Assembly (NCBI GenBank): GCA_015232735.1
Contig: JADFZC010000104.1
Span: forward strand, 1-7,930
Reading direction: 5' to 3'
Length of the DNA: 7,930 bases
From: Oligoflexales bacterium
GTDB taxonomy: Bacteria; Bdellovibrionota; Oligoflexia; Oligoflexales; Oligoflexaceae
Position numbers and translations under genes: made by a program. Each line of letters starts with the position of its first letter. Within the stretch, counting starts at the first letter, position 1. The notes under the pieces were generated by a model, which made no database searches, was not told the DNA's origin, and worked only from the letters and a program-made list of their open reading frames with translations. Of this stretch, positions 1 to 6,240 are shown one piece after another.

Positions 1-99
1 AAATATAAAATAGTCAAAGAGATGCCACCCCGAATGATTTATCTGGAATACTATATATCATCAATGACAGACATTTTTCAGACGACTACGACTGATTAA
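1..99 (+). CDS. C-terminal end of an upstream protein (partial)
   Basis: Frame 1 is open from the window edge through 32 codons to a TAA at 97-99, while the other two forward frames stop almost at once. The predicted tail contains KEMPPRMIYLEYYISSM and ends in a short Thr-rich stretch (QTTTTD), which reads like a plausible protein C-terminus. It ends 36 bp before fabG on the same strand, the spacing expected inside an operon, so it may belong to the same lipid or acyl-chain locus. I do not recognise the family. An open frame this short could also arise by chance, so the call rests mainly on position. Confidence 0.4.
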   Translation, partial: KYKIVKEMPPRMIYLEYYISSMTDIFQTTTTD

Positions 100-104
100 T
101 GGTT

Positions 105-110
105 TATAAT
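105..110 (+). promoter_or_regulatory. Possible -10 element upstream of fabG
   Basis: A perfect TATAAT lies 25 bp before the fabG start. No convincing -35 hexamer is found 16-18 bp upstream, and there is no extended -10 TG. It could be an internal promoter giving a leader of about 20 nt, or a chance match in AT-rich DNA between two operon genes. Confidence 0.25.
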
Positions 111-135
111 CCTGCCGACAGCAAGGGGGAACATC

Positions 136-855
136 ATGGAAAAAAAAGTAGCGTTGGTCACAGGAGCCTCAAGGGGCATAGGCAAGGCATGCGCCATGGC
201 GCTCTATCATGAAGGTTTTAATGTAGCCTTCCACTATAACAGAAGCCCTGAATCTGTTGAGTTTGTGAAAGACCTTGAAGGATGCCTGGCATTTCAGGCG
301 GATCTCTCCGTGGAAGATTTGTGCAGCAAACTTGTCACAGATGTCAAACAGAAAATGGGACAAATAGATGTCCTTGTAAATAATGCGGGAATGACAATAG
401 ACCAGATCCTGCCATTCGCAAAACCTTCAGATTTCGAAAAACTTCTTTCAGTAAATCTTAAATCGGTTTTCAACCTTTCAAAAAATGTTTCAAAAATAAT
501 GTTAAAGAAAAAATCCGGAAAAATTATCAACATCTCATCTGTTGTTGGCCATACGGGAAATGCGGGGCAATCCATGTATGCGGCTACCAAGGGGGCCATA
601 ACGGCATTTACAAAAAGTATCGCAAAGGACCTTGCTCCATTCGGCATAACAGCAAATTGCGTGGCCCCTGGTTTTATCGAGACTGAAATGACAGACTCAA
701 TACCAGAAAATGTCAAAAACTCGATTCTGCAAAACATCCCGTTGAAAAGACTTGGCTCTCCGGAAGAGGTGGCAAATGTGGTGGCATTCCTGTCCTCCGA
801 CAAATCTTCATATATAACCGGGACAACAATACATGTGAATGGCGGAATGCATTAG
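136..855 (+). CDS. fabG: 3-oxoacyl-ACP reductase, FabG-type SDR
   Basis: Predicted NADPH-dependent reductase of 3-oxoacyl-ACP to 3-hydroxyacyl-ACP, a cytoplasmic step of fatty-acid elongation or a related acyl pathway. At 239 residues it is the normal length for classical short-chain dehydrogenases. Visible motifs are the Rossmann TGASRGIG loop (residues 9-16), NNAG (82-85), the catalytic tetrad N107, S135, Y148 and K152 (in YAATK), the PGFIETEMT segment after the active site, and the FabG-like C-terminus HVNGGMH. The ATG is preceded by a strong AAGGGGGA ribosome site (123-130) at 5 nt. Codons 2-4 form a run of eight A. The stop codon TAG shares its last base with the left end of a palindromic element, yet the reading frame is not damaged. 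No other fatty-acid gene is visible, so a dedicated role in another lipid or polyene pathway cannot be excluded. Family assignment is firm; exact pathway is inferred. Confidence 0.92.
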   Translation: MEKKVALVTGASRGIGKACAMALYHEGFNVAFHYNRSPESVEFVKDLEGCLAFQADLSVEDLCSKLVTDVKQKMGQIDVLVNNAGMTIDQILPFAKPSDFEKLLSVNLKSVFNLSKNVSKIMLKKKSGKIINISSVVGHTGNAGQSMYAATKGAITAFTKSIAKDLAPFGITANCVAPGFIETEMTDSIPENVKNSILQNIPLKRLGSPEEVANVVAFLSSDKSSYITGTTIHVNGGMH

Positions 856-976
856 AGCCTGTCTAAAAAGAATCGGACTCTACGTTAATCGTCGTCGGGC
901 GATCCTCATTTACCGGTATGTAAACGAAGGTCGCCCTCCTCCTCGCGCCTTGACCCACCCCTTTTTAGACAGGCTC
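855..976. mobile_element. MITE-like element, 122 bp, with 16-bp terminal inverted repeats
   Basis: The left end GAGCCTGTCTAAAAAG (855-870) is the exact reverse complement of the right end (961-976). Both ends are flanked by TTA (852-854 and 977-979), consistent with a 3-bp target-site duplication. The interior holds a second hairpin (897-936) and no credible coding frame. Removing the element plus one TTA gives ATGCATTAGGCATTTT, which still carries the fabG TAG stop, so the insertion is silent for the protein. This architecture matches a non-autonomous element mobilised by an IS transposase acting on the same ends. TTA fits the TNA duplications described for part of the IS5 family, but the parent IS is not identified. 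An alternative is a dispersed REP-like palindrome that serves as a transcription terminator. Confidence 0.7.
897..936. repeat. Internal hairpin of the MITE-like element, possible two-way terminator
   Basis: Arms 897-913 and 920-936 pair at 15 of 17 positions, one of them a G-T wobble, around a 6-nt loop (CGGTAT). Stem bottom is GGGCGA with TCGCCC. Nested inside the 16-bp end repeats, the whole element can fold into a two-tier stem in either strand's RNA. It lies between the converging 3' ends of fabG and tolB, where no other terminator is visible. In the fabG direction a run of six T follows at 984-989. The folding is seen in the sequence; a terminator role is inferred. Confidence 0.5.
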
Positions 977-996
977 TTAGGCATTTTTTAATAAAG

Positions 997-2457
997 TTAA
1001 TAAAGAGCGTTTGACCAGTCCGGAGTCATTGCCTCATAAATCCCGGTGGGCAGATGCCTCTGCCCGCTGCCATCCCTGTTCATAATCCACAGCTGATATC
1101 TGCCAAGAACATCCTGGTCATCAACCCTGTTCGACTGAAACACAATCAACTGGCCGTTTGGCGCCCAGCTCGGGGATTCATTGTTGCCTTTCTTGAGCGT
1201 AAGTCTCTCAAGCTGCTTTCCATCGGAATTGATTACAAAAACGTCCCATCTGTTGATATCCTTGTCATAACCGGCAAAAAGAATTTTGTCTGATTCAGGT
1301 GACCAGGAAGGTGTGGCATTATACCAGCCGGCATATGTCAGCCGTAAATCGCTCGTCACCCTGGGATTTGTAGCATTATCCCAAACAAGGCTCCCTACGA
1401 AAATGTGAGGGTTTCCAAACCTTCCGGAAACCCAGGCTATCCATTTCTCATTCGGGGAGAAAGCCGGGTCCACATCCAGTCCCTGCCCGGAGATCAATTT
1501 TTTCCTGTTCGCGCCATCCGGTTCGATGGTATAGATATCCGCATCCGCTCTAATTGAACCGGTAAAGGCGATAAGCTTGCCGTTTGGAGCCCATTTCCCT
1601 CCACTGTTGATTCCCTTTTCCGCAGAAAGTTTCCTCTTTTTACCCTCGACAAGGTCATAAACAAAAAGGTCCGGATTTTTATTTTCATAGGAAGTATAGG
1701 TAACATATCTTCCGTCAGGGCTGAAATGCGGCGAGATATGAATATAATTTCCAGAAGTAATCTGAATTGCATTTGATCCATCGAAGTCGCATACGTATAT
1801 CTGCTTTGCGGCGTTTTTGGTCCTCCGTCCCACAAATGTGATTTTTGACCTGAAAATGCCGCGCTTGCCGGTATACGCCTCCATGATAAGATCCGCTACG
1901 CGTCTCATAACAGAAATGTAGTCGTTTGGAGCAATACCGCTGAACTTCTTACCTCCGATTTTTTTTCCCCTCAGGATGTCAAAAAGATGAAATTTAAATA
2001 TGAGCTGATTCTGTTCGGCTTCAATTTCACCGACGACAAGGGACTCAACACCGATTGCCTTCCACTGGACAAGATCTATTCCTTCAACAGTGGACATTCC
2101 TGGATCATTTAAAAGCGGTTTGAGACTTGTAGTAAATTTTTTTTCAAGTTCACTTTCAAGATTTTTATACGCATCGTTTGACATAACATTGAACATGGCT
2201 GAAAATTGCAGCAGTCTAGCAAGCTCCTTTGGCCCTTCCTTTGCAAACCTCATGGCTTCAGCCGTCTTGTGGCTTGGCCCAACCAGGAAATCAGGAATCG
2301 CTATAACCAGTTTCCTGAAATTGGGATTGTCAATATTAACAAGAAGCGGCGGTTGATTCAGATCGCCAAATAACCCTTCAGAAGCTGAAAGACTTGATGG
2401 TAAATACAATATCAGGAACAACGAGAATAGCAGTCTTCCTGCGGAAAAAAATTTCAT
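997..2457 (-). CDS. tolB: Tol-Pal system periplasmic beta-propeller protein TolB
   Basis: Periplasmic partner of TolA and Pal in the Tol machine, which couples inner-membrane energy to outer-membrane integrity and constriction at division. From the chosen start the protein is 486 residues, somewhat longer than the roughly 430 of E. coli TolB. The ATG at 2457 has an excellent AGGAGG 4 nt upstream and begins a clear signal peptide (KFFSAGR, then a Leu/Phe-rich core, probable cleavage after SLSA near residue 25). A frame extension to 2490 would overlap tolA and spoil that signal peptide. An N-terminal alpha/beta domain occupies about residues 30-200. It is followed by propeller repeats of the PD40/WD40-like type with blade motifs such as SPDGRYVTYTS, APNGKLIAFTG, SPNEKWIAWVSG and APNGQLIVFQSNR. 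It is the last gene of the minus-strand tolQRAB run, 16 bp after tolA. No pal follows; a palindromic element and convergent fabG do. Confidence 0.93.
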   Translation of the reverse strand: MKFFSAGRLLFSLFLILYLPSSLSASEGLFGDLNQPPLLVNIDNPNFRKLVIAIPDFLVGPSHKTAEAMRFAKEGPKELARLLQFSAMFNVMSNDAYKNLESELEKKFTTSLKPLLNDPGMSTVEGIDLVQWKAIGVESLVVGEIEAEQNQLIFKFHLFDILRGKKIGGKKFSGIAPNDYISVMRRVADLIMEAYTGKRGIFRSKITFVGRRTKNAAKQIYVCDFDGSNAIQITSGNYIHISPHFSPDGRYVTYTSYENKNPDLFVYDLVEGKKRKLSAEKGINSGGKWAPNGKLIAFTGSIRADADIYTIEPDGANRKKLISGQGLDVDPAFSPNEKWIAWVSGRFGNPHIFVGSLVWDNATNPRVTSDLRLTYAGWYNATPSWSPESDKILFAGYDKDINRWDVFVINSDGKQLERLTLKKGNNESPSWAPNGQLIVFQSNRVDDQDVLGRYQLWIMNRDGSGQRHLPTGIYEAMTPDWSNALY

Positions 2458-2461
2458 AAGA

Positions 2462-2467
2462 CCTCCT
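2462..2467 (-). promoter_or_regulatory. Ribosome binding site deciding the tolB start
   Basis: On the minus strand AGGAGG, the perfect Shine-Dalgarno core, stands 4 nt before the ATG at 2457. It lies in the 16-bp gap after the tolA stop. It settles the start downstream of the other in-frame ATG at 2490. Confidence 0.85.
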
Positions 2468-2473
2468 GGTAAA

Positions 2474-3388
2474 CTACCTTGTAAATGCAAGATGTATCAC
2501 TTTCCCCACCAGGGATTTCGGTGGTTTCTCATAGGGTGCGGCGCCCTTGGCGGCAGCTATGGTATACTCATCAAAAACCGGATCATTAGAGGATTGATGT
2601 ACCTTTACAGAAACAAGTTCTCCCTTCATATTAACGACAATGGCGAGAATAACCACTGGTTTGGCCACGGTTGACTGAAAAGTCTGTGGAAGCATGTAAT
2701 GTTTGCTTATGGTTCTGTTAAGGATTTTGCCGTAAGCTTCCCTCTCCTTCTGAATACCCATTGCAACAGCTTCCTGAAGCCGTTTGCTTCCCTTCAATTC
2801 ATCTTTCAGCCTGACAATTGAGCTTTGTTCAGGCGCTTCAAACCTGTTTGCCTTCTCATTTTGCATTTGCCTCAGCTTTTCAATTGCCAGCCTTCTGATG
2901 GCATCCTGCATCGCAAGTTTATTTGCTTCGTCCTGCTTCGTACTGGAAACAGGACTTGGCTTGTCTTTGTCATTTGACGGTTTGTCTGCCTCCTTCTCCG
3001 CCTCCTTCTGAGGTTCGGGCTTATTTTCAGGAAGACCTTCATCATCATTTTTTTGTGCCTGCTTGACAGTAAAACTTTGAGGCAGCTGTGGAAGAAGGTT
3101 TGAGGGAACAGCCTCCTTTTCGCTCTGTTTCGCATTTGGCAGCGTTGATTTATCCGGCCCCACAAGATCTTCCTCGGTCACAAGCTCAGTATCCATTTTC
3201 CATTCGGGAATCAGGGGCTCACTTGGACTGAATTTCCCAAATTTCTCAAAAAAAAGCACAAAAAGGTGTAAAATTATCGATATGCTTATGGCGAAAATTA
3301 CAAGCTTATCTTCATCCGTCTGAATAGACTCTTTAAAGCTTACAAAATTTTGTCTGAGATAAGTTATCAAATTATTTCTTTCTACCAA
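2474..3388 (-). CDS. tolA: TolA-type energy transducer, TonB C-terminal family
   Basis: Predicted inner-membrane anchored protein that reaches across the periplasm and carries TolQR energy to TolB/Pal at the outer membrane. Of 304 residues, about 28-47 form one membrane helix containing S37 and H41, the SxxxH spacing seen in TonB and TolA anchors. Residues 60-215 are a charged, Pro/Glu/Lys-rich linker with a likely helical stretch (about 155-215). Residues 219-304 resemble a TonB/TolA C-terminal domain (PVVILAIVVNMKGELVSVKV, then FDEYTIAAA). It is shorter than E. coli TolA (421 residues), mainly in the linker. The start is uncertain: no ATG fits before the membrane helix. TTG at 3388 is listed, but it has no clear Shine-Dalgarno; a second TTG at 3370 (residue 7) follows a purine-rich AGAAAGAAA. 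It lies 32 bp after tolR and 16 bp before tolB. A TonB protein is the alternative, but the tolQR/tolB neighbours favour TolA. Confidence 0.85.
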   Translation of the reverse strand: MVERNNLITYLRQNFVSFKESIQTDEDKLVIFAISISIILHLFVLFFEKFGKFSPSEPLIPEWKMDTELVTEEDLVGPDKSTLPNAKQSEKEAVPSNLLPQLPQSFTVKQAQKNDDEGLPENKPEPQKEAEKEADKPSNDKDKPSPVSSTKQDEANKLAMQDAIRRLAIEKLRQMQNEKANRFEAPEQSSIVRLKDELKGSKRLQEAVAMGIQKEREAYGKILNRTISKHYMLPQTFQSTVAKPVVILAIVVNMKGELVSVKVHQSSNDPVFDEYTIAAAKGAAPYEKPPKSLVGKVIHLAFTR

Positions 3389-3420
3389 GAAAATAAAACA
3401 TCTTAAAATTATTCCAAAGG

Positions 3421-3849
3421 CTAATGAGTCTTTTTCTGCTCGACTGACCTGGTCAGCATGCTCATTTTGTCAACTCCAGCAACTTTTGCCGCGCTCATGG
3501 CATCTACGACCCTTCCGTAACTGACATTCCTGTCAGCTCTTATGTATATATTTTTTTTCTTGCGAAATTCATAAATGGCTTTAAGCCTTGACTCCAGGCT
3601 ATCTGGAGAAACCTCCATTTTCTCTATAAAGTAACGGCCCTTCGCATCTATGGAAAGCACAATCCGCTCTTCATCCATGGAGATGCTCTTTGCTTTGCTG
3701 CTGGGCAGCGCAACATTGATCCCGCCTATTGAAAGAGGTGCGGTGACCATAAAAATGATGAGCAAAACCAGCATTACGTCGACCAAGGGAATAATGTTGA
3801 TATCCGAAATTTCTCCCTCTTCATCCTCTTTAGAGAACTTGAAATCCAT
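3421..3849 (-). CDS. tolR: Tol system proton-channel subunit TolR (ExbD/TolR family)
   Basis: Inner-membrane partner of TolQ that helps convert proton flow into motion of TolA. The protein is 142 residues, the normal size for ExbD/TolR. After a charged cytoplasmic N-terminus (DFKFSKEDEEGE) comes a single membrane helix beginning IIPLVDVMLVLLIIF, with the essential family aspartate at residue 24. A periplasmic domain follows (VALPSSKA, then IYIRADRNVSYGRVVDAM and VDKMSMLT). The ATG at 3849 is preferred because AGGAG lies 9 nt upstream; the TTG at 3858 would abut that ribosome site. It sits 35 bp downstream of tolQ. By itself the sequence could be ExbD, but the adjacent tolA and tolB point to the Tol system. 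Confidence 0.92.
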   Translation of the reverse strand: MDFKFSKEDEEGEISDINIIPLVDVMLVLLIIFMVTAPLSIGGINVALPSSKAKSISMDEERIVLSIDAKGRYFIEKMEVSPDSLESRLKAIYEFRKKKNIYIRADRNVSYGRVVDAMSAAKVAGVDKMSMLTRSVEQKKTH

Positions 3850-3884
3850 CCTTAACAACTCCTGGGTATCATGTCCTAAATTTT

Positions 3885-4781
3885 CTATAGATGACTATCT
3901 ACGGAAGTCGAGTGGGCCTTACTTCTGTCCGTAATAAGATAGCGCTCCACAATATTCAAAAAATCAGAAGAAAAACTGTCCATACCAGCAGCAAGACCTC
4001 TGATCCTCGTGTTGGCGATATTGTACCCTATCACTGCAGGGATAGCGGCAGCCAGCCCGAATGCCGTAGCAATCAAAGCTTCGGATATGCCTGGAGCAAC
4101 TGCGGCAAGGCTGGCACTGCCTGTCCTAGCTATACCTTCAAATGCACCCATTATCCCCCAAACGGTACCAAACAGGCCTATGAAAGGGCTTGATGATGCG
4201 ATTGTCGCAAGGATCGGAAGATATTTTTCCATGTTTCTCCGTTCTTGATTTCTCGCCTTGCGAAGAGTCCTGCCAATATTTTCAAGAGCCGCATTTACCG
4301 CCATCTGCATGGAACTCGTCTGATCCTTAAGCTGGCTCCCCCTGACAAGCTCGGCATAACCTGCGCGGAATATCTCCTTGACAGGGCTGTACTTATGATC
4401 CGCAAGCCTGCTGTTTAACTCATTAAGCGACCTGCTCTCCCAAAAACTTTTGGTAAAAAGCTCGCATGAAGCTGATATCCTTTTCAAGTAAAAATATTTC
4501 GCAAAAAGCACAGCCCAGCTCATAACAGAAAAAACGACCAGGATGAAAAGAACGCCAAATACAATCACACCTCCCTGCCATGCCCTTGAAAAAATGGAAT
4601 CCGAAGATATCTCCGATTCATAAACCACCTCTTCCGATTTCTTGTCGCCTTCCGGCCCCGGCTTTTTGTCCGCACCGAAAGATGCTGTATGCACCAAACC
4701 ACAAAATATTGATATTACTATAATTTTTACCACCCATTCTTTTCTGGGCTTCCATGCGGACAAACCATATTCAAACTTCAT
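3885..4781 (-). CDS. tolQ: Tol system proton-channel subunit TolQ (MotA/TolQ/ExbB family) with N-terminal extension
   Basis: Forms the pentameric inner-membrane motor core with TolR and energises TolA. At 298 residues it exceeds E. coli TolQ (230) by an N-terminal addition. Residues 17-36 are a hydrophobic signal-like segment ending ASFGA, followed by a charged Lys/Glu-rich stretch (38-60). The family core follows: helix 1 at about 70-94, a cytoplasmic region with the RRNMEKYLPILATIA approach, helix 2 around 190-212 with GLFGTVWGIMGAF, and helix 3 around 229-254 with ISEALIATAFGLAAAIPAV. The ATG at 4781 has AGGAG 10 nt upstream, rather far. An in-frame GTG at codon 17 would start directly at the signal-like segment, so the start is less certain than the identity. 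It is first in the tolQRAB run and divergent from the flavoprotein gene. Confidence 0.92.
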   Translation of the reverse strand: MKFEYGLSAWKPRKEWVVKIIVISIFCGLVHTASFGADKKPGPEGDKKSEEVVYESEISSDSIFSRAWQGGVIVFGVLFILVVFSVMSWAVLFAKYFYLKRISASCELFTKSFWESRSLNELNSRLADHKYSPVKEIFRAGYAELVRGSQLKDQTSSMQMAVNAALENIGRTLRKARNQERRNMEKYLPILATIASSSPFIGLFGTVWGIMGAFEGIARTGSASLAAVAPGISEALIATAFGLAAAIPAVIGYNIANTRIRGLAAGMDSFSSDFLNIVERYLITDRSKAHSTSVDSHL

Positions 4782-4796
4782 ATAACTTCATCTCCT
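4774..4796 (-). promoter_or_regulatory. tolQ translation initiation region with duplicated ATGAAGTT
   Basis: On the minus strand AGGAG (4796-4792) is followed directly by ATGAAGTT, two bases, then ATGAAGTT again. The second copy starts tolQ at 4781. The first ATG is out of frame, ends after six codons at a TGA, and abuts the ribosome site too closely to be used. The 10-bp repeat pushes the real start away from its Shine-Dalgarno. Confidence 0.45.
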
Positions 4797-4819
4797 GATC
4801 TATACATAGATTCCCCTTT

Positions 4820-4825
4820 ATTATA
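4820..4825 (-). promoter_or_regulatory. Candidate -10 box of the tolQRAB promoter
   Basis: The minus strand reads TATAAT here, 38 bp before the tolQ ATG, which would give a leader of roughly 30 nt. The region 16-18 bp further upstream (near CTATCC) is a poor -35 match. Placement in the divergent intergenic region supports a promoter, but the single box is weak evidence. Confidence 0.4.
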
Positions 4826-4930
4826 TTGATTATTTGTGCAGTGGATAGGAAAATCAGATAAAATTGTCATACAAGAAGTCAAGTCTCCCGGCAATGATTC
4901 CGAAACAGTCCATTATAAAAAATAGAGCTT

Positions 4931-4950
4931 TTAAAAAGCAACCTTTTTAA
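4931..4950. repeat. Short AT-rich palindrome in the tolQ/flavoprotein divergent region
   Basis: TTAAAAAG, a 4-nt spacer CAAC, then CTTTTTAA form a perfect 8-bp inverted repeat, 67 bp upstream of the flavoprotein start. It could be an operator for a dimeric regulator. Stem strength is low and AT-rich DNA produces such repeats by chance, so function is unproven. Confidence 0.3.
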
Positions 4951-5017
4951 TTATAACAATCTCAATGATCATCCTGCTTAAGAATTATTTATTCAACTTT
5001 TATTAAAAACATAAAGA

Positions 5018-6235
5018 ATGCGAGCAAATATTATGAAAGACGGTTATGACTGGATTATCGTTGGGGGCGGAGTGGTAGGCCTCTCAACCGCTATGGCTCT
5101 TTTGAAAAAGTTCCCCAAAAGCTCTCTGGCAGTTTTCGAAAAAGAGAATGACCTAGGACTTCATGCAAGCGGCCTCAACAGCGGTGTCCTTCATGCGGGA
5201 TTTTATTACAACCCCACCACACTAAAAGCGAAACTCTGTGTCGCAGGCTCTCAGATAATGAAGGAATATTGTGAAAAGAACAACCTCCCTCTGGCCAGGC
5301 TGGGTAAGGTTGTTGTCCCAACAGACAGCGACTACAAGAAACCTATGGAAACAATTTTATATAATGCCAGGGAGAACGGTGTAAAACTCGAACTAATCGG
5401 ATCAAGCAGGCTTAGACAACTTGAGCCATACGTCTCCCCTACCATCAAGGAGGCGATACATTCTCCTGATTCAGCCGTGGTCTCTCCAAAAAAAGTTCTG
5501 CACAAAATGTCTCACGACATCAAAAACGCTGGCGGCTCGATTTTCCTTAACAGCCGGGTTTCCAGAATTTTTCCTGACAAATCCAAAATAGAGGCTAACG
5601 GTAATGAATACAGATACGGCCATCTTGTCAATGCCGCAGGATGCCATGCAGATAAAGTATACCGCATGGTCAATGAAGACAGAAGGTATCGAATACTCCC
5701 ATTCAAGGGGCTATACTATGAACTTTCAAAATCATCCCAAATCAAGGTAAATGGCAACATATATCCGGTGCCAAACCTTAACGTACCTTTTCTTGGAGTA
5801 CATTTCACAAAATCGGTCTCGGGTGAGGTCCATATCGGCCCCACGGCAATTCCCGCCCTTGGAAGAGAAAACTACCGAGGGCTTACGGGAATAGAAATTG
5901 ATGATTTTAAAAATATCAGCACGCTCATTTTGCAGCAGTACTGGCTAAACAACGATGGATTCAGGAAACTGGTACATGAGGAATCCCCCAAAATACTGAA
6001 ACATTTTTTCTACAAGTCCGCCAAAAAACTCATACCCGCCCTTAGCTGTACAGATTTAAAACCCAGCAAGAAAGTCGGAATCCGCGCACAACTTTATGAT
6101 ATGAATAACAAGAAATTGATAATGGATTACATTGTTGAAAAAAAAGACAACAGCATCCATATTTTAAATGCCGTCTCCCCCGCATTCACAAGCTGCTTTA
6201 CCTTCTCCAAATATTTACTGGACAATTACCTATAA
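5018..6235 (+). CDS. lhgO: FAD-dependent L-2-hydroxyglutarate oxidase family protein (LhgO-like)
   Basis: Predicted flavoenzyme oxidising L-2-hydroxyglutarate to 2-oxoglutarate, in E. coli with electrons passed to the membrane quinone pool. At 405 residues it has the family's usual length. The FAD-binding GGGVVG loop is at 16-21 with the ribose-binding acid E41. The family signature HASGLNSGVLHAGFYY, then TLKAKLC, occupies about 49-72, followed by LGKVVV. Further family blocks are NAAGCHAD (205-212), LPFKGLYYEL, IYPVPNLNVPFLGVHFT (about 248-264), HIGPTA, GIRAQ (354-358) and NAVSPAFTS (384-392). The start could be the ATG at 5018 or the ATG at 5033 (MKDGYDW), since neither has a strong ribosome site; 5033 gives the more typical N-terminus. 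It is transcribed away from tolQ and runs into a convergent acidic-protein gene 5 bp downstream, with no terminator between. Substrate is inferred from the family; a related 2-hydroxy acid is possible. Confidence 0.82.
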   Translation: MRANIMKDGYDWIIVGGGVVGLSTAMALLKKFPKSSLAVFEKENDLGLHASGLNSGVLHAGFYYNPTTLKAKLCVAGSQIMKEYCEKNNLPLARLGKVVVPTDSDYKKPMETILYNARENGVKLELIGSSRLRQLEPYVSPTIKEAIHSPDSAVVSPKKVLHKMSHDIKNAGGSIFLNSRVSRIFPDKSKIEANGNEYRYGHLVNAAGCHADKVYRMVNEDRRYRILPFKGLYYELSKSSQIKVNGNIYPVPNLNVPFLGVHFTKSVSGEVHIGPTAIPALGRENYRGLTGIEIDDFKNISTLILQQYWLNNDGFRKLVHEESPKILKHFFYKSAKKLIPALSCTDLKPSKKVGIRAQLYDMNNKKLIMDYIVEKKDNSIHILNAVSPAFTSCFTFSKYLLDNYL

Positions 6236-6240
6236 GAATT

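Noticed and set aside
140..147. Run of eight A at codons 2-4 of fabG as a phase-variation tract
   Set aside because: Runs of eight A or T also occur inside tolB, tolA and tolR, so the length is ordinary for this base composition and no variant evidence exists.
294..803. Long reverse-strand frame inside fabG
   Set aside because: It is antisense to a fully motif-supported FabG, has no family features, and is explained by codon bias on the coding strand.
2458..2490. Longer tolB start at 2490
   Set aside because: It would overlap the tolA stop, disrupt the signal peptide, and ignore the perfect ribosome site before 2457.
2784..3011. Forward frame inside tolA with a Ser/Phe/Leu-rich hydrophobic product
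   Set aside because: It is the complement of the Glu/Lys/Ala-rich TolA linker, which naturally yields hydrophobic and Ser-rich antisense reading; no start signal.
2930..3030. Repeated cctccttct units as a DNA repeat array or CRISPR-like signal
   Set aside because: Short imperfect units encode the Lys/Glu/Ala linker of TolA; no regular spacing or unique spacers.
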